From assembly GCF_000282375.1 (NCBI RefSeq), contig NZ_AKJK01000076.1, positions 33,908 through 97,907 of the forward strand: a stretch of DNA of 64,000 nucleotides, written 5' to 3'. This document shows, piece after piece, positions 9,663-19,375 of the stretch (position 1 is its first letter; every line of letters starts with the position of its first letter). The DNA is from Pseudomonas sp. GM50 (GTDB lineage: Bacteria > Pseudomonadota > Gammaproteobacteria > Pseudomonadales > Pseudomonadaceae). Below the pieces are notes generated by a model that was not told the DNA's origin, searched no databases, and worked only from the letters and a program-made list of their open reading frames with translations. The translations under genes were made by a program, and so were the position numbers.

Positions 9663-12600
9663 ATGAGTGAATTGATGCAGTTGCCCGATACCGGGAAAGA
9701 TTTTGTCACGGCTGTCGGTCTATCCGGATTCTCCGGTGACCTCGGTGAGTTTGCAGGCAGTGGAGAACACGCCGCACTCAACCGGTATTACAAGGCTGCG
9801 AGTGAAAGTGATCGGCTGTCTGATCAATTGGCGCCGGCAAAGTTGTTCCTGGAAACGCTTGCCTCGCTGATCCGGCAAAAAACCGGGTCGATGACCGACA
9901 CGCTTCGCAAAGCCAATGCCGACACTAAAGCTTATGTGGCCAGGATCGAAAAGACGGTAGCAATACTTGCCAAAGTCCATCCGCCGGTGCCGAAAAACAT
10001 GCATTTCGTCTGGGTGGGTGGCGCTCTGTTCGGGGATAACCAGCGCGACTACTTCAATATCTGGAAGCAAGTGTTGAGCAAAGACGGACATACCTTGAAT
10101 CTTTGGTATGACCCTGACGCGCTGATGGCTTTTGATACCAACCGGATCATTACTCAGGCTGCCAAGGCGCATGCGATGGAGTCGGGCGGGGCGGACCTGA
10201 CCCGGCTCAAGGATCTATTTGAACTCGTCGAAAGTCGTGTGGTGGTCTTGCGACGGCAAATGTTCGAGCACGTCAACGCCGTTCAACAACGTGGTGGCAA
10301 AGGTGACGATGCGCGCATAGATTTGCTGGTCAACGCCTATGGGCAGGATCGGGTCACGCTTGAAGGCGCGAGGGCACGATACCTGGAGAGTCACTTGGCG
10401 ATGGCGGGGGAGCACGTTCGGGTACGCGATGCCCGCGCGGCATTCAGCTCTCACTTTCTGTGGGACGTCTATGAGCGTGAAGTGTCGTTTCGCGGGAATC
10501 TGGCCGCCGCTTCGGATGTGATTCGACTTCAGGCGGAAACCCTGGAGGGCGGCACTTACAGTGACCTGGACTATCTGCCGCCATTGGTAGAAGAGTTGGG
10601 CGGTGTAGACATCAGCAAGTATTCCTTCAGTCAAAAGTTGGGTGTCTTGCAATTGTTGCTCAATGGTAATCCTGCCTTGATGCCCAAACGTGACAAAAAT
10701 CGGTACAAGAGTCAGATAGGGTCAATACCCGTCGAAGATCGGGAAGCTTTAGTCAAGTTTTCAGAAAGCAGTCCTGGCGTGCTTGATATTTTTGCCGCGA
10801 CTAAGGGACTGACCGTTCCACAAGAAGGTGTTCGTTTGGGAACGGCGTTGGGCAACAAAGAGATGAACGCTTTCATCATGGCCCATCCTGAGTCCGGGAT
10901 GATTCATTCGATCATGAAGCGCATCCGTAGCAATTACGACTTGCTGCTCGATGTGGAACAGAAAATCATCAACACTGGTGGTCATTGGGATAGCGGTTTG
11001 GCCGGGCAGTTCGCTCAAGAAATACTTCAGCGGGAAAGTGAGCTGACACACCGTCCCCTGGACTATACGAATCCGAACATCCCCAAACTGCTCGACGCCA
11101 TAGGTAATTACCATCGCGACGGAATCTATCCCCAGGCCGGTGGGACGATTCTCTTGACCGGGCCCGGCGCTGCCATTTGGGGGATGGACGATTTTATACA
11201 AGCCCACTGCGTTCCGGACACTATGGCGCAGCTGAAAGATCAGCTGAAACTCGACACCGGATACAACCGTGCAACGGAAGAAGAGACCATTAGCGGGTGG
11301 GTCGACAATGTCACAGAACTAGATGAGTGGGTATCGAAAGAACAGCAGAACTGGCGCGATGGCAAATACAAGGCCCGATACACCGGCAATCTTGCGGATT
11401 TGCTGAAGGGGCAGACCCTGACCTTCAACCAAGGCTGGCCGGTGATCGAAGGCAAACCCGTGTTGCTGACATCGGTGCTGCAACAGCTGCTTGATGATCT
11501 GGGCGAACCCTTCATGCGCGCGATGAATAAAAAGTTTATCGGCGACATCACGTTCAAAGATCGCATCGCCCTCGACTTTGAGACGCGGCAGCAAATCCTG
11601 GCGCAACCTGCCAGCACACTTCCTGAATCAATAGACGCCGAGTCGCTTGGCAACATGAACGAGGCATTGGAGCGTATCGCTGGCGGCAAGTTGTCTGCGG
11701 AGCAGTTGAACCCGCTGCACCGTGTCGTGTTTGGCGGCCTGTTCGGTGCATCCACTCTGGATCAGGAGGGGTTCGCACCTGCCTGGAAGGAGACGGTCGC
11801 CCTAGCCGAAAGCACTCAGGATCGCGGGCTTTTCGCACGTTACGAATTGATCGAGCAGACCCTGTTCAATCGGCGACCGGCGATGTTCGAAGCCGGGCAC
11901 AATGCCTCACCTCTGTCCGGGCAGGTGCTAGAAAACTCGCAGATATTGAAGGTACGGGCTCTTGCTGAACCGTTGAGTGTGCGGCAGTGGGGGGAGCACG
12001 TCCAGAGGATCGAAACGGCGACCAGGAACGAATACCGGGCGAAGATTCTGCAGGAAGGGCATTTAGTCCGCGAACGGTTTTTCCAGGCCGGGGCCGACGC
12101 TGTCAAACAGTTGCCGCAGGAGCTGCTGGTACGCGGAAGTGGTGATCCGGGCCGGCATTGTTATCCCCTGGCGTTGGTCATGGCCGCGGCGCTTGAAAGT
12201 GGCAACACGGCAGAGCGGGCGTTGGTCGGTAAACTGGCCATTGCCAACCTCGCGCCTGACGCCGCTGAAACCCATGCGTTGTTTCATGTTCTGGATGAGT
12301 TGCGCGGCATTCCCATGTCGCAATTCGGCGAAAAAACGGCGGCTGTGAATTTGAGCGCGATCATGCAGGCACTGGAAGCGAAAACCTCCACCGCCAGCTT
12401 GATGCTCAACACTGGCAATCACTCGATGCTGGTGAGCAAGGTCGTGGAGCAGGGGGAGACATCCTATCGATTTTATGACCCCAATTTCGGCCTGTGTGCC
12501 TTCAGGCGGGCAGAGGATTTGCAGCAAGGCATCAACAACTATTTGCAGGATAAAGATATTGCCAGGGATTATGGCCTCGGCGAGATGTCGAATCCGGCTT

Positions 12601-15600
12601 TCGATGTGATCGACCTCAATGGTTCGAGCATTGCCGAGAAGACTTTGCCTTCGCGGGTGACTGTCGGCGATTTACTGAGGCGCAAGCAGATGGCCGGCGG
12701 ACGGTCAATCGAGCCTTGGCAGCATCACGCGGCATTACGTGCCCGTTCATTGTCGGAAAATGCCCGGCTGGGTGATGGCCTGGCTCGGCTGGACGCCCGG
12801 GGTTGGGCGCGGCAGATCGAAAGCGCCACCATTCGCTTGCAGGCAGAGCATCAGTTGAGTCGTGACTTTGTGCCGGTCTTTGAGTCATTGAAGACCGGTG
12901 CGACAGGCCAGCGTGAAATTACCCTGGTCAATGCCAGGGACGCCGGTCAGACCCGCAGAGTCGTGACCAATGACCTGCTTCTGGACACCATCAAGTCTCA
13001 CCTGACAGACATTTACCGGACGCTGTCGGTTAAAGCGCCCCGCCCTGGTGTGGTTGATCCGACCGATGTGGGGGCCGTTCATACGCTCAACGCCGGATTC
13101 GCCATTCAAGCCCTGTTGTTCGCTCTGAAGGATCGGGAGTCCGCCGACGGTGGGACGACGGCATTGACGTCTGCGGTGCGCCTGCATGGCTATCTGTCCT
13201 ATGCACAACTGACCCATGGCCTCGTGGTGGATGTTGTGGAACTGATCAATCTGGTGCGTATCGCGTTCACCGACAGTCTATTGGTCGCCAGAACCACCTC
13301 CTCGGTGGTGATCAATGCCCTGGGGCATGTGGCCAATGAGGGGGTGGGCAATATTCTTCAACTGGCGGCGGTCGGCTTCGATATTTATCTGCTGGCCAAT
13401 GCCGAGAATGAGGCTCAGATTGCCCAGTTCGCAACCCAGCTGGCGTTCGATTCCGCAGGCCTGGTGGCGGGGCTTGGCGGGCTTGGCGCCTCCCTGGTCG
13501 GTGCCGGTACTGCGGCTGCGTTTCTGGGCGGGGCGAGTGTCATCCTGGGGGGGCTGGCGGTCGGCATCGGCGCGTTGGTCGAAGGTTTCAGCGGAATACT
13601 GGAGCGGGCCCGTCAGGTCGGCCAATATTTGAATCTGATTGAGCAGGGTTATCGCAGCGGCGGGTTTTCGCGGATTGACGATGCGCTGTGTATCAGCCCC
13701 TATGTCGTCGTCACACATCTGGACCTTGACGCACGGCTACTGCGTTACGGCGGCATGCTGAACATTTACGCGGCCATCCCCCATGCATTGCATCCGCCGC
13801 AGGGCAACCCGGATCGGTCATTGTCGATCAGCATCCGTGAGTCACTCGGCTATGCATACGAAAGTGCGATTCCCGATGCCGCAGACTTTGATGTCGTCGT
13901 GCTCCCGTGCATGCCGCATTGCTACTTCGGATTCGACTATAAGGCATCGCCGTTTTCGACCACCCGCAGGGAGCATTTTGAAACGGCGCTGAAACTCGAG
14001 AACGACAGTGCAGGGGAGCGCCAGTTCTGGTTCAGTTTCTACAGGTTTCCGACCGAGTATGTGCTGCATCAACTGGTACCCAATTATTCGCAGACGTTGA
14101 TCAACGTAGTACTGGATCGCAGAAACCGTTTTCTCCACGTGCCGAAATTGCCAAGAGAGCTGCACAATTTTCTGTCCTACGAAATTCTGGGGCAGGGAGG
14201 GCAATGCACGGTAATGCTGGCCGAAGGTGTGCGGGCGATCACGCTGATAAAGCACGATGATGCGCCGTCGATGTCCTGGGCATTGAGTGCAACCTGGCTG
14301 GCTGAGAGCGACGTGAAAATTGAAGGGGCTCGTGTGCAGTTGGGCGCGATCCAGGTCCATGTCCCTGACAAGTCGCCTTTACTTGTGCAACTGGACAAGC
14401 AGTCGTATCAAGTGGACTGGGAGCGGGGGAGCCTGCTCATCTCCGAGATATCGATCGGCTCGGGCGATAATGCTTCCGCTGCACAGGCGTCCCTCCGCGA
14501 GCACGCGCGTTCCCTGCGTCTGGCTGGTCGCTATACGGGTGTCCGGGATTTTCCTGTCCCCTACAGCGATCCCCTCGAACCGGTTTACACCACGGCCCAA
14601 TACGACCGCAACGAAGACCGTTTCCTGTTTGTCCGTGGCCTGGATCCGGCCTATCAGAAAGCCGCTTGCCTGGGCGCCATTGTCGACAAGTACGCATACT
14701 ACTATGTCCCCGACGAAGTTCTGATCTGGCGCACGGATGTGGCCACCGGGCAGGTCAACCGGATTTACCGGTTGATGGATCCAGTGCCGGGCTCAAGGAT
14801 TTCGGCCTTCCAGGAACTGGAGGGAGGATTGATACGGATCGTTCAGAAAGTCGTGCTGCGTAACGGTCGTGACATGAAGATGACTTACCTGCTCGGCGCA
14901 AATGACCTCTCGCTGTTTTCGGTCATTGGCCCACTGACCGAGGGCCAGAAGGCATTGCTGCAACGCAAGAACACGGTCTCTCTTGCGTATTTCTTCTGGG
15001 ATTACGAATTGATGGTACGCGACGAGAAACTCGCGCCTTTCGATGCAGTGAGTGTCGTGGATTATCAATGCGCCCCGCTGACTTCGATCACCTATTGGCA
15101 TGACGATTCTCGCAATCCCATCAATCTCTGGTTGCGACGCGATGACGGGCTCGTGATTCGGCCGAACGTGGAGGCGGGCTCAGGCAATCTGACTTTACTT
15201 AACACCCAGGACGCCGACGGCGATACGTTCCTGTTCTTTGATCAGCTCCATCGCAGTCTCTACCGACAGCGGGTGACGACGCAGAACGACGAGCCATCCG
15301 CGCCAGCAGCAAAGATTCTGCCTCACGAGGTGGTCGAGGTGTTTTTCCAGGAGCAGCGTCACATTGCGCTCACCCGGAACGGGATGCTGTATCAACTGAG
15401 CAGGACTGATGAGTCGCAGCTGGTTGCGCTGAACAAGGATTGGCTGGCACAGGCTGCATCGGCCGCCGGTGACGGTTTTGAATGGCACACGAGCGTTGTG
15501 GCACTTGCCGAAGAGACGGCTACCGACGGTTTTGAAGTGTCTGGTGTGCTGAATGTCCCCGGCAATGCGTTCCTGCGTGTCTGGTGCCTGGAGCGACGCA

Positions 15601-16691
15601 TGTTGATTGCCGATATGAGTGCGGGTCAATCCGTACAGCTATTGGCGCAGACCCCAGACAAAAAGGCTGCATGGTTATGGGATCCGGCCTCGGGGCAGGT
15701 CTATCGCCAGCCCTTCATGGAGCCCGAAGCGTTTACGGCGGCCTTTGCCAATGGCACGCGCCTGTTGCATCGAGACCGGTTGCCGGCAATGCAGCGGGTG
15801 GCTGCGCAATGGTCTTTCACCCGGATCGCACCCGAAGGCGCGGGATTGCGTGGCTTGACCCGAGAGCATGTGTGGGTCGAGCTGTTTGAAGGTGACGCGC
15901 CTCGTATCGTCGGTGTGGAAAGCGATTTCTTCTTTGGTCTTGGCACCCGGCAGGAGCGGGAAAACAAGCTGCTCCAGTTGATTGCCGGCCGCTCCTGCGC
16001 GCCCGTTTTGACCGCGGGCAGATTCGATGATCTCTTTGCCTGGTATGACACAGGTGCCAAGCGCCTCTACTACTCGACCGTACAGACCAATGGGCATTGG
16101 CCTGCTTATCTGGGCGCGCGCGATGGCGAAATTGCGCTACTGCACAATACCGTCACGCGTGAAGTGTTCAGTAACAGAAACGGTGCGTGGCTGGTGCCGG
16201 ACCATGATGTCTGGATGCATGCAGGCATGGTGAGTCGAACGGCCCAGGTGATGACGATCCAGACCCGGGACAACATCGAGGACTTGCTGATGCTGATTCC
16301 GGACGGTGTCACCACACTGGTGCTGGGACTCGAAGGCCAGATGACATGCCAGATCTCAGAAGCCGCCTGGTTACGGCTCGACTGCCTGATTATCGACTTC
16401 CATCAGTCAGCGTCCCGACAGCGTCAATTGCTCGTGCAACTGCCGCCTATGGATCACTGGCGGATCACGTTGGCCGAGGGGCATCTGTTGCTGACCGATC
16501 CAGATGACGGGCGCAGCCTGATTTTTCGAAATGTCGAATCCGCTGGAGCGGTATCGCGGGAGACGTTTAATCTGCTGATCAATGTTTCCGGCGATCAGCT
16601 GTTCGTCACCCTTGAGGAGCTGATGCTGGACCTGGAGCAGGGTGTCAGTCTTGATCTGGTGAAACTGCTGGAGAAGGCACTCAAGACGTAG
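9663..16691 (+). CDS. Large clostridial toxin / lymphostatin-like toxin 2
   Basis: A 2342-residue paralogue of the preceding gene, similar along its whole length. Glycosyltransferase part: HFVWVGG (W117), R277 in FRGNLAAASD, DLD at 301-303 in GGTYSDLDYLPP, and W546. C58-like protease part: C833 in RHCYPLAL, H920 in GNHSMLV, D939 in FYDPNFG; the Cys-His-Asp spacing (87 and 19) is identical to toxin 1. The pore-forming region begins with HTLNAGFAIQAL at 1140 and has a hydrophobic stretch at 1260-1310; the delivery region includes FSFYRFPTEYVLHQL. No C-terminal repeats or signal peptide are visible. All catalytic positions are kept, so both copies look functional. LCT glycosyltransferases modify host small GTPases; the target here is unknown. 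A strong terminator follows. Confidence 0.85.
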   Translation: MSELMQLPDTGKDFVTAVGLSGFSGDLGEFAGSGEHAALNRYYKAASESDRLSDQLAPAKLFLETLASLIRQKTGSMTDTLRKANADTKAYVARIEKTVAILAKVHPPVPKNMHFVWVGGALFGDNQRDYFNIWKQVLSKDGHTLNLWYDPDALMAFDTNRIITQAAKAHAMESGGADLTRLKDLFELVESRVVVLRRQMFEHVNAVQQRGGKGDDARIDLLVNAYGQDRVTLEGARARYLESHLAMAGEHVRVRDARAAFSSHFLWDVYEREVSFRGNLAAASDVIRLQAETLEGGTYSDLDYLPPLVEELGGVDISKYSFSQKLGVLQLLLNGNPALMPKRDKNRYKSQIGSIPVEDREALVKFSESSPGVLDIFAATKGLTVPQEGVRLGTALGNKEMNAFIMAHPESGMIHSIMKRIRSNYDLLLDVEQKIINTGGHWDSGLAGQFAQEILQRESELTHRPLDYTNPNIPKLLDAIGNYHRDGIYPQAGGTILLTGPGAAIWGMDDFIQAHCVPDTMAQLKDQLKLDTGYNRATEEETISGWVDNVTELDEWVSKEQQNWRDGKYKARYTGNLADLLKGQTLTFNQGWPVIEGKPVLLTSVLQQLLDDLGEPFMRAMNKKFIGDITFKDRIALDFETRQQILAQPASTLPESIDAESLGNMNEALERIAGGKLSAEQLNPLHRVVFGGLFGASTLDQEGFAPAWKETVALAESTQDRGLFARYELIEQTLFNRRPAMFEAGHNASPLSGQVLENSQILKVRALAEPLSVRQWGEHVQRIETATRNEYRAKILQEGHLVRERFFQAGADAVKQLPQELLVRGSGDPGRHCYPLALVMAAALESGNTAERALVGKLAIANLAPDAAETHALFHVLDELRGIPMSQFGEKTAAVNLSAIMQALEAKTSTASLMLNTGNHSMLVSKVVEQGETSYRFYDPNFGLCAFRRAEDLQQGINNYLQDKDIARDYGLGEMSNPAFDVIDLNGSSIAEKTLPSRVTVGDLLRRKQMAGGRSIEPWQHHAALRARSLSENARLGDGLARLDARGWARQIESATIRLQAEHQLSRDFVPVFESLKTGATGQREITLVNARDAGQTRRVVTNDLLLDTIKSHLTDIYRTLSVKAPRPGVVDPTDVGAVHTLNAGFAIQALLFALKDRESADGGTTALTSAVRLHGYLSYAQLTHGLVVDVVELINLVRIAFTDSLLVARTTSSVVINALGHVANEGVGNILQLAAVGFDIYLLANAENEAQIAQFATQLAFDSAGLVAGLGGLGASLVGAGTAAAFLGGASVILGGLAVGIGALVEGFSGILERARQVGQYLNLIEQGYRSGGFSRIDDALCISPYVVVTHLDLDARLLRYGGMLNIYAAIPHALHPPQGNPDRSLSISIRESLGYAYESAIPDAADFDVVVLPCMPHCYFGFDYKASPFSTTRREHFETALKLENDSAGERQFWFSFYRFPTEYVLHQLVPNYSQTLINVVLDRRNRFLHVPKLPRELHNFLSYEILGQGGQCTVMLAEGVRAITLIKHDDAPSMSWALSATWLAESDVKIEGARVQLGAIQVHVPDKSPLLVQLDKQSYQVDWERGSLLISEISIGSGDNASAAQASLREHARSLRLAGRYTGVRDFPVPYSDPLEPVYTTAQYDRNEDRFLFVRGLDPAYQKAACLGAIVDKYAYYYVPDEVLIWRTDVATGQVNRIYRLMDPVPGSRISAFQELEGGLIRIVQKVVLRNGRDMKMTYLLGANDLSLFSVIGPLTEGQKALLQRKNTVSLAYFFWDYELMVRDEKLAPFDAVSVVDYQCAPLTSITYWHDDSRNPINLWLRRDDGLVIRPNVEAGSGNLTLLNTQDADGDTFLFFDQLHRSLYRQRVTTQNDEPSAPAAKILPHEVVEVFFQEQRHIALTRNGMLYQLSRTDESQLVALNKDWLAQAASAAGDGFEWHTSVVALAEETATDGFEVSGVLNVPGNAFLRVWCLERRMLIADMSAGQSVQLLAQTPDKKAAWLWDPASGQVYRQPFMEPEAFTAAFANGTRLLHRDRLPAMQRVAAQWSFTRIAPEGAGLRGLTREHVWVELFEGDAPRIVGVESDFFFGLGTRQERENKLLQLIAGRSCAPVLTAGRFDDLFAWYDTGAKRLYYSTVQTNGHWPAYLGARDGEIALLHNTVTREVFSNRNGAWLVPDHDVWMHAGMVSRTAQVMTIQTRDNIEDLLMLIPDGVTTLVLGLEGQMTCQISEAAWLRLDCLIIDFHQSASRQRQLLVQLPPMDHWRITLAEGHLLLTDPDDGRSLIFRNVESAGAVSRETFNLLINVSGDQLFVTLEELMLDLEQGVSLDLVKLLEKALKT

Positions 16692-16730
16692 TCCCGTAAG
16701 CGGACAATCTGTCTCCAAGGGGCTACGGCA

Positions 16731-16761
16731 GGCTGCGGGATTGATCCCCCGCAGCCTTTTT
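16731..16761. terminator. Bidirectional intrinsic terminator between toxin 2 and marC
   Basis: A perfect 9-bp stem (GGCTGCGGG / CCCGCAGCC, 16731-16739 and 16748-16756) with an 8-base loop, followed by five Ts on the + strand. It ends the toxin transcript and touches the stop codon of the convergent marC gene. Confidence 0.85.
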
Positions 16762-17372
16762 CATGAGGCACTGGCGCCAGGTACGAGATAGCCCTTCACC
16801 CCGGTAAAAATAATCTGCGCCGCCAGTGCGCAGACAAACAATCCCATCAAACGGCTGACGATCTGCAGGCCTTGATCGCCCAGAATCCGTTCTATCCGGT
16901 TGGACAGATAAAGCACCACGCCGACCGTGAAACTGGCCAGCGCAATGCTGAGGATTGCGGTGAGTTTGTCGTCCCAATGCGGTTGGCTGACGCCCATCAC
17001 CAGCAGAGCACCGATAGTGCCGGGACCGACGGTAAGCGGAATGGTCAGCGGGACAATGGTCACGTCCTGCTGCACATTGTCGGTCTGTACCGCTGACTTG
17101 CCCTGGGCCATGCCCAGCGCCGAGATGAACAGCACACTGCCTGCACCGATGCGAAACGCGTCCACGGTGATGCCGAAAACACTGAAAATGACCCGTCCGA
17201 ACAGGTACAGCAAGACGCTGGAAACCAGCGTGGCGGTTGCCACTTTCCAGGCCAGGCGTCGCTGCTCTTTACGTGAATAGCCGCGGGTCAGGCTGATGAA
17301 GCAGGACAATACGAAGAATGGGCTGTAGAGCACCAGCATCTTCAGGTAAACGCTGAACAACACGTGGAGCAT
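16761..17372 (-). CDS. MarC family inner-membrane protein
   Basis: A 203-residue, very hydrophobic protein with about six membrane segments and the MarC-family motifs FVLSCFISLTRGYS, FRIGAGSVLFISALGM and VPLTIPLTVGPGTIG. MarC proteins (UPF0056) were once linked to multiple antibiotic resistance, but their function is unproven. The open frame extends upstream to 17480; ATG 17372 (MLHVLFSVYLKM) gives the family's usual length. It is convergent with toxin 2 and shares a terminator with it. It is probably ordinary chromosome flanking the toxin genes rather than part of the toxin module. Confidence 0.85.
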   Translation of the reverse strand: MLHVLFSVYLKMLVLYSPFFVLSCFISLTRGYSRKEQRRLAWKVATATLVSSVLLYLFGRVIFSVFGITVDAFRIGAGSVLFISALGMAQGKSAVQTDNVQQDVTIVPLTIPLTVGPGTIGALLVMGVSQPHWDDKLTAILSIALASFTVGVVLYLSNRIERILGDQGLQIVSRLMGLFVCALAAQIIFTGVKGYLVPGASAS

Positions 17373-17663
17373 GGCAAGCTCACTGGCGAGGGAAGTCGTG
17401 GGGAGTCTATCAGGCGCTACAAGGTCTGTCGGCTCGCTCAATTCGTGCCCGTCCTCGCCGTGCTGCCGGGCGCCTTTCAATTAATGCACACCGGCATGAC
17501 CGCGCGGCCACTCTTGCATCAATGCGGGCGGACATCAAATGTTGTTCTTCATCAATTGAGTGGTCTGATTTTTTCTTGTTAGTGTGTTGGATCAAGAAGT
17601 CTTCTGTGGACAAGATTGAGCATATCAAGAAATCAAAAAATGCCAGGTAGGCAGGAGTTTTAA

Positions 17664-18335
17664 ATGGACTATGAGTTGAAAGGAAATACCGAAACGATTG
17701 CGCCGAATAACAGTGCCTCGGTTTTAGATAACAGTTTGTTGGGTTTTGGTGGTGAACTTTCCGAAATGGATAAACAGTTCATAAAAAACAGTGTTAGATA
17801 TGCAAAAGCCCGCGCGAACAAAAAATACAATAGCGTCAAACAGGCTGCTGACTGGTTCGAATATTACTCAGGAGTACTCTGGTCTATCGGTTGGGGGCTT
17901 GATCGGCCACTGGTGGAAGTAATCGACAGGAAATTTTCCGGAAGTGTCACGGAGGCGTATCTGGATGTCATGTCCAAGAAGGTCGGGCGTCATAAGGCTG
18001 CGACCCTTGCAAACGCTTTAAATATGCTGGGGCACGACGATGTGTTGAAAGATTCCTTCGCCGCAAGAGTGAAAGAGTCCGGTGAGCTTGAGATTTTGCC
18101 CGTCGAGCTTAACCCGGATGGCACGTTGGGAATATTCTTGAGTCATGTACGTCTTCTTAAACTTGACTGGTCTACTGGTTTTTGGAGTGTCGGACTCTCG
18201 ATGGCACAACTGGATATCAGGGTGCGAGAGTTTACTATTCGGCAACGAGACATCGAAAAAAAACGCCAGGCATTGCAGGACGCACTGGATGAGTTGGAAG
18301 ATCAGGATTTTATCGATCTGATATCGCGCAACTGA
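17664..18335 (+). CDS. Unknown protein A of a three-gene paralogous cluster
   Basis: A 223-residue soluble protein that I do not recognise. A good ribosome site (AGGAG, 7 bases before ATG) supports the start. It has a Trp-rich helix (WFEYYSGVLWSIGW, about residues 68-81), a helical middle, then predicted strands (LGIFLSHVRLLKLDW and FWSVGLSMAQLDIRV) and a charged C-terminal helix ending DELEDQDFIDLI. The same order of elements, including the Trp motif and the DEL-acidic tail, is seen in the next gene, and more weakly in the third. There is no signal peptide or membrane segment. The base composition is more AT-rich than purD or retS nearby, which suggests acquired DNA. Confidence 0.7.
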   Translation: MDYELKGNTETIAPNNSASVLDNSLLGFGGELSEMDKQFIKNSVRYAKARANKKYNSVKQAADWFEYYSGVLWSIGWGLDRPLVEVIDRKFSGSVTEAYLDVMSKKVGRHKAATLANALNMLGHDDVLKDSFAARVKESGELEILPVELNPDGTLGIFLSHVRLLKLDWSTGFWSVGLSMAQLDIRVREFTIRQRDIEKKRQALQDALDELEDQDFIDLISRN

Positions 18336-18512
18336 TCAAGCTGAGCCTGCCCGGTGCCACCCACTAGGTGACGTGTGGTAGGGGTGTTTAATTGTTTGTT
18401 TGTGCGTTGTAATTATTTGTATGTGTTCGTTGTTTGAGGTTTTTAAGTTGGTCTTGATAGTATTGTTTCTGAGTCGGGTTGGCTCATATTAATAACAAAG
18501 GAATGTTGAAGA

Positions 18513-19319
18513 ATGAATCAAGTTGCTGTTTTAAATGATGCGGAGCAGTCGGAACTAATTACTGGCCTGATCAAGCAATATCCTGCCTCTCAGGCAAAAT
18601 CGCGTATGGCGAATTTTTCGGCGAAGTCGGGGTCGAGCCTGATTGACCTGGACAATATTCAAACGGTGGTCGATGGGCCTAATATTGTCAGTTTGTTGGA
18701 AGGCATGACTCGCCGCAACAAAAAAGTTACGCTCAATACTTATCGGTTTGCCGAGATCATGGCCACCAACCGGTACCCTGAAAAAAACCAGATGGAGGAG
18801 CGATTTCAGTTTTTGGTGCAAGTTCTTACATCGTTGAAGTGGACCAAAATTGTCCAGGTTTCCAAGGAGTATGAAAAGAAAACGCAAAGTCTGACCATGG
18901 CGAATGTAGTAGTCGATATTGTTGGCAGTATCGTCAAGGGCGTCGCCGGAGGAGTCGGTATCCCCTCTCTGGTTTCCGATACCCTTGGCTCTCTCAACAA
19001 GGACGAAAAAGCGCTCACCCTTTTCAATCGTTCTGTAGAGAAAGACAAGGGGCGCCGTTTTGGAATAGCCTCCGGCGTACAAGACAAGGAAGGTTACGTA
19101 AACATGGCTGTTGCGGCTGTCAATTACTCCTCGGAGCCTGGCAAGGACGGTGGCGTGCTGTTCTTTGAATGGAAAAGTTCTGAAATCAAAGTCTACCAGG
19201 ACACTGCGTACATGGTCATCCATGAGGAAGATTATCCCGCGAAAAGGGAGGAGATGGTAAACGCCTACCTGGATGAACTGGATGAGCGAGCGTTCCAGGC
19301 CATTTTAGCCGGTAAGTAA
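18513..19319 (+). CDS. Unknown protein B of a three-gene paralogous cluster
   Basis: A 268-residue protein of unknown function. AGGAA upstream of ATG 18513 supports the start. Features in order: a polar N-terminus, a Trp-containing helix (RFQFLVQVLTSLKW) matching that of protein A, a mildly hydrophobic Gly/Val stretch (VVVDIVGSIVKGVAGGVG, near residues 131-148) that could insert into a membrane, strand-rich segments (GGVLFFEWKSSEIKVYQ, TAYMVIHEEDY) and a C-terminal helix with LDELDERAFQAIL, close to the tail of protein A. The hydrophobic stretch is the largest difference from A and C. A strong intrinsic terminator follows, so A and B form one unit, separate from C. Confidence 0.7.
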   Translation: MNQVAVLNDAEQSELITGLIKQYPASQAKSRMANFSAKSGSSLIDLDNIQTVVDGPNIVSLLEGMTRRNKKVTLNTYRFAEIMATNRYPEKNQMEERFQFLVQVLTSLKWTKIVQVSKEYEKKTQSLTMANVVVDIVGSIVKGVAGGVGIPSLVSDTLGSLNKDEKALTLFNRSVEKDKGRRFGIASGVQDKEGYVNMAVAAVNYSSEPGKDGGVLFFEWKSSEIKVYQDTAYMVIHEEDYPAKREEMVNAYLDELDERAFQAILAGK

Positions 19320-19327
19320 TAATGGAG

Positions 19328-19355
19328 CCGGAGGCATTTGCCTCCGGTTTTTTTT
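19328..19355 (+). terminator. Strong intrinsic terminator after protein B
   Basis: A perfect 8-bp stem (CCGGAGGC / GCCTCCGG) with the loop ATTT, followed by eight Ts. It starts nine bases after the stop codon of protein B and separates A and B from C. Confidence 0.92.
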
Positions 19356-19375
19356 GAGCCCAAGAAGTAACGCTT

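Noticed and set aside
2460..16691. Giant genes as non-ribosomal peptide synthetases or RTX adhesins
   Set aside because: No adenylation or condensation motifs, no Gly-rich RTX nonapeptides, no repeat arrays; TcdB-like motifs explain the sequence better.
16761..17372. MarC as a dedicated exporter of the giant toxins (TcdE-like)
   Set aside because: MarC is widespread without such toxins, is convergent with them and is separated by a terminator.
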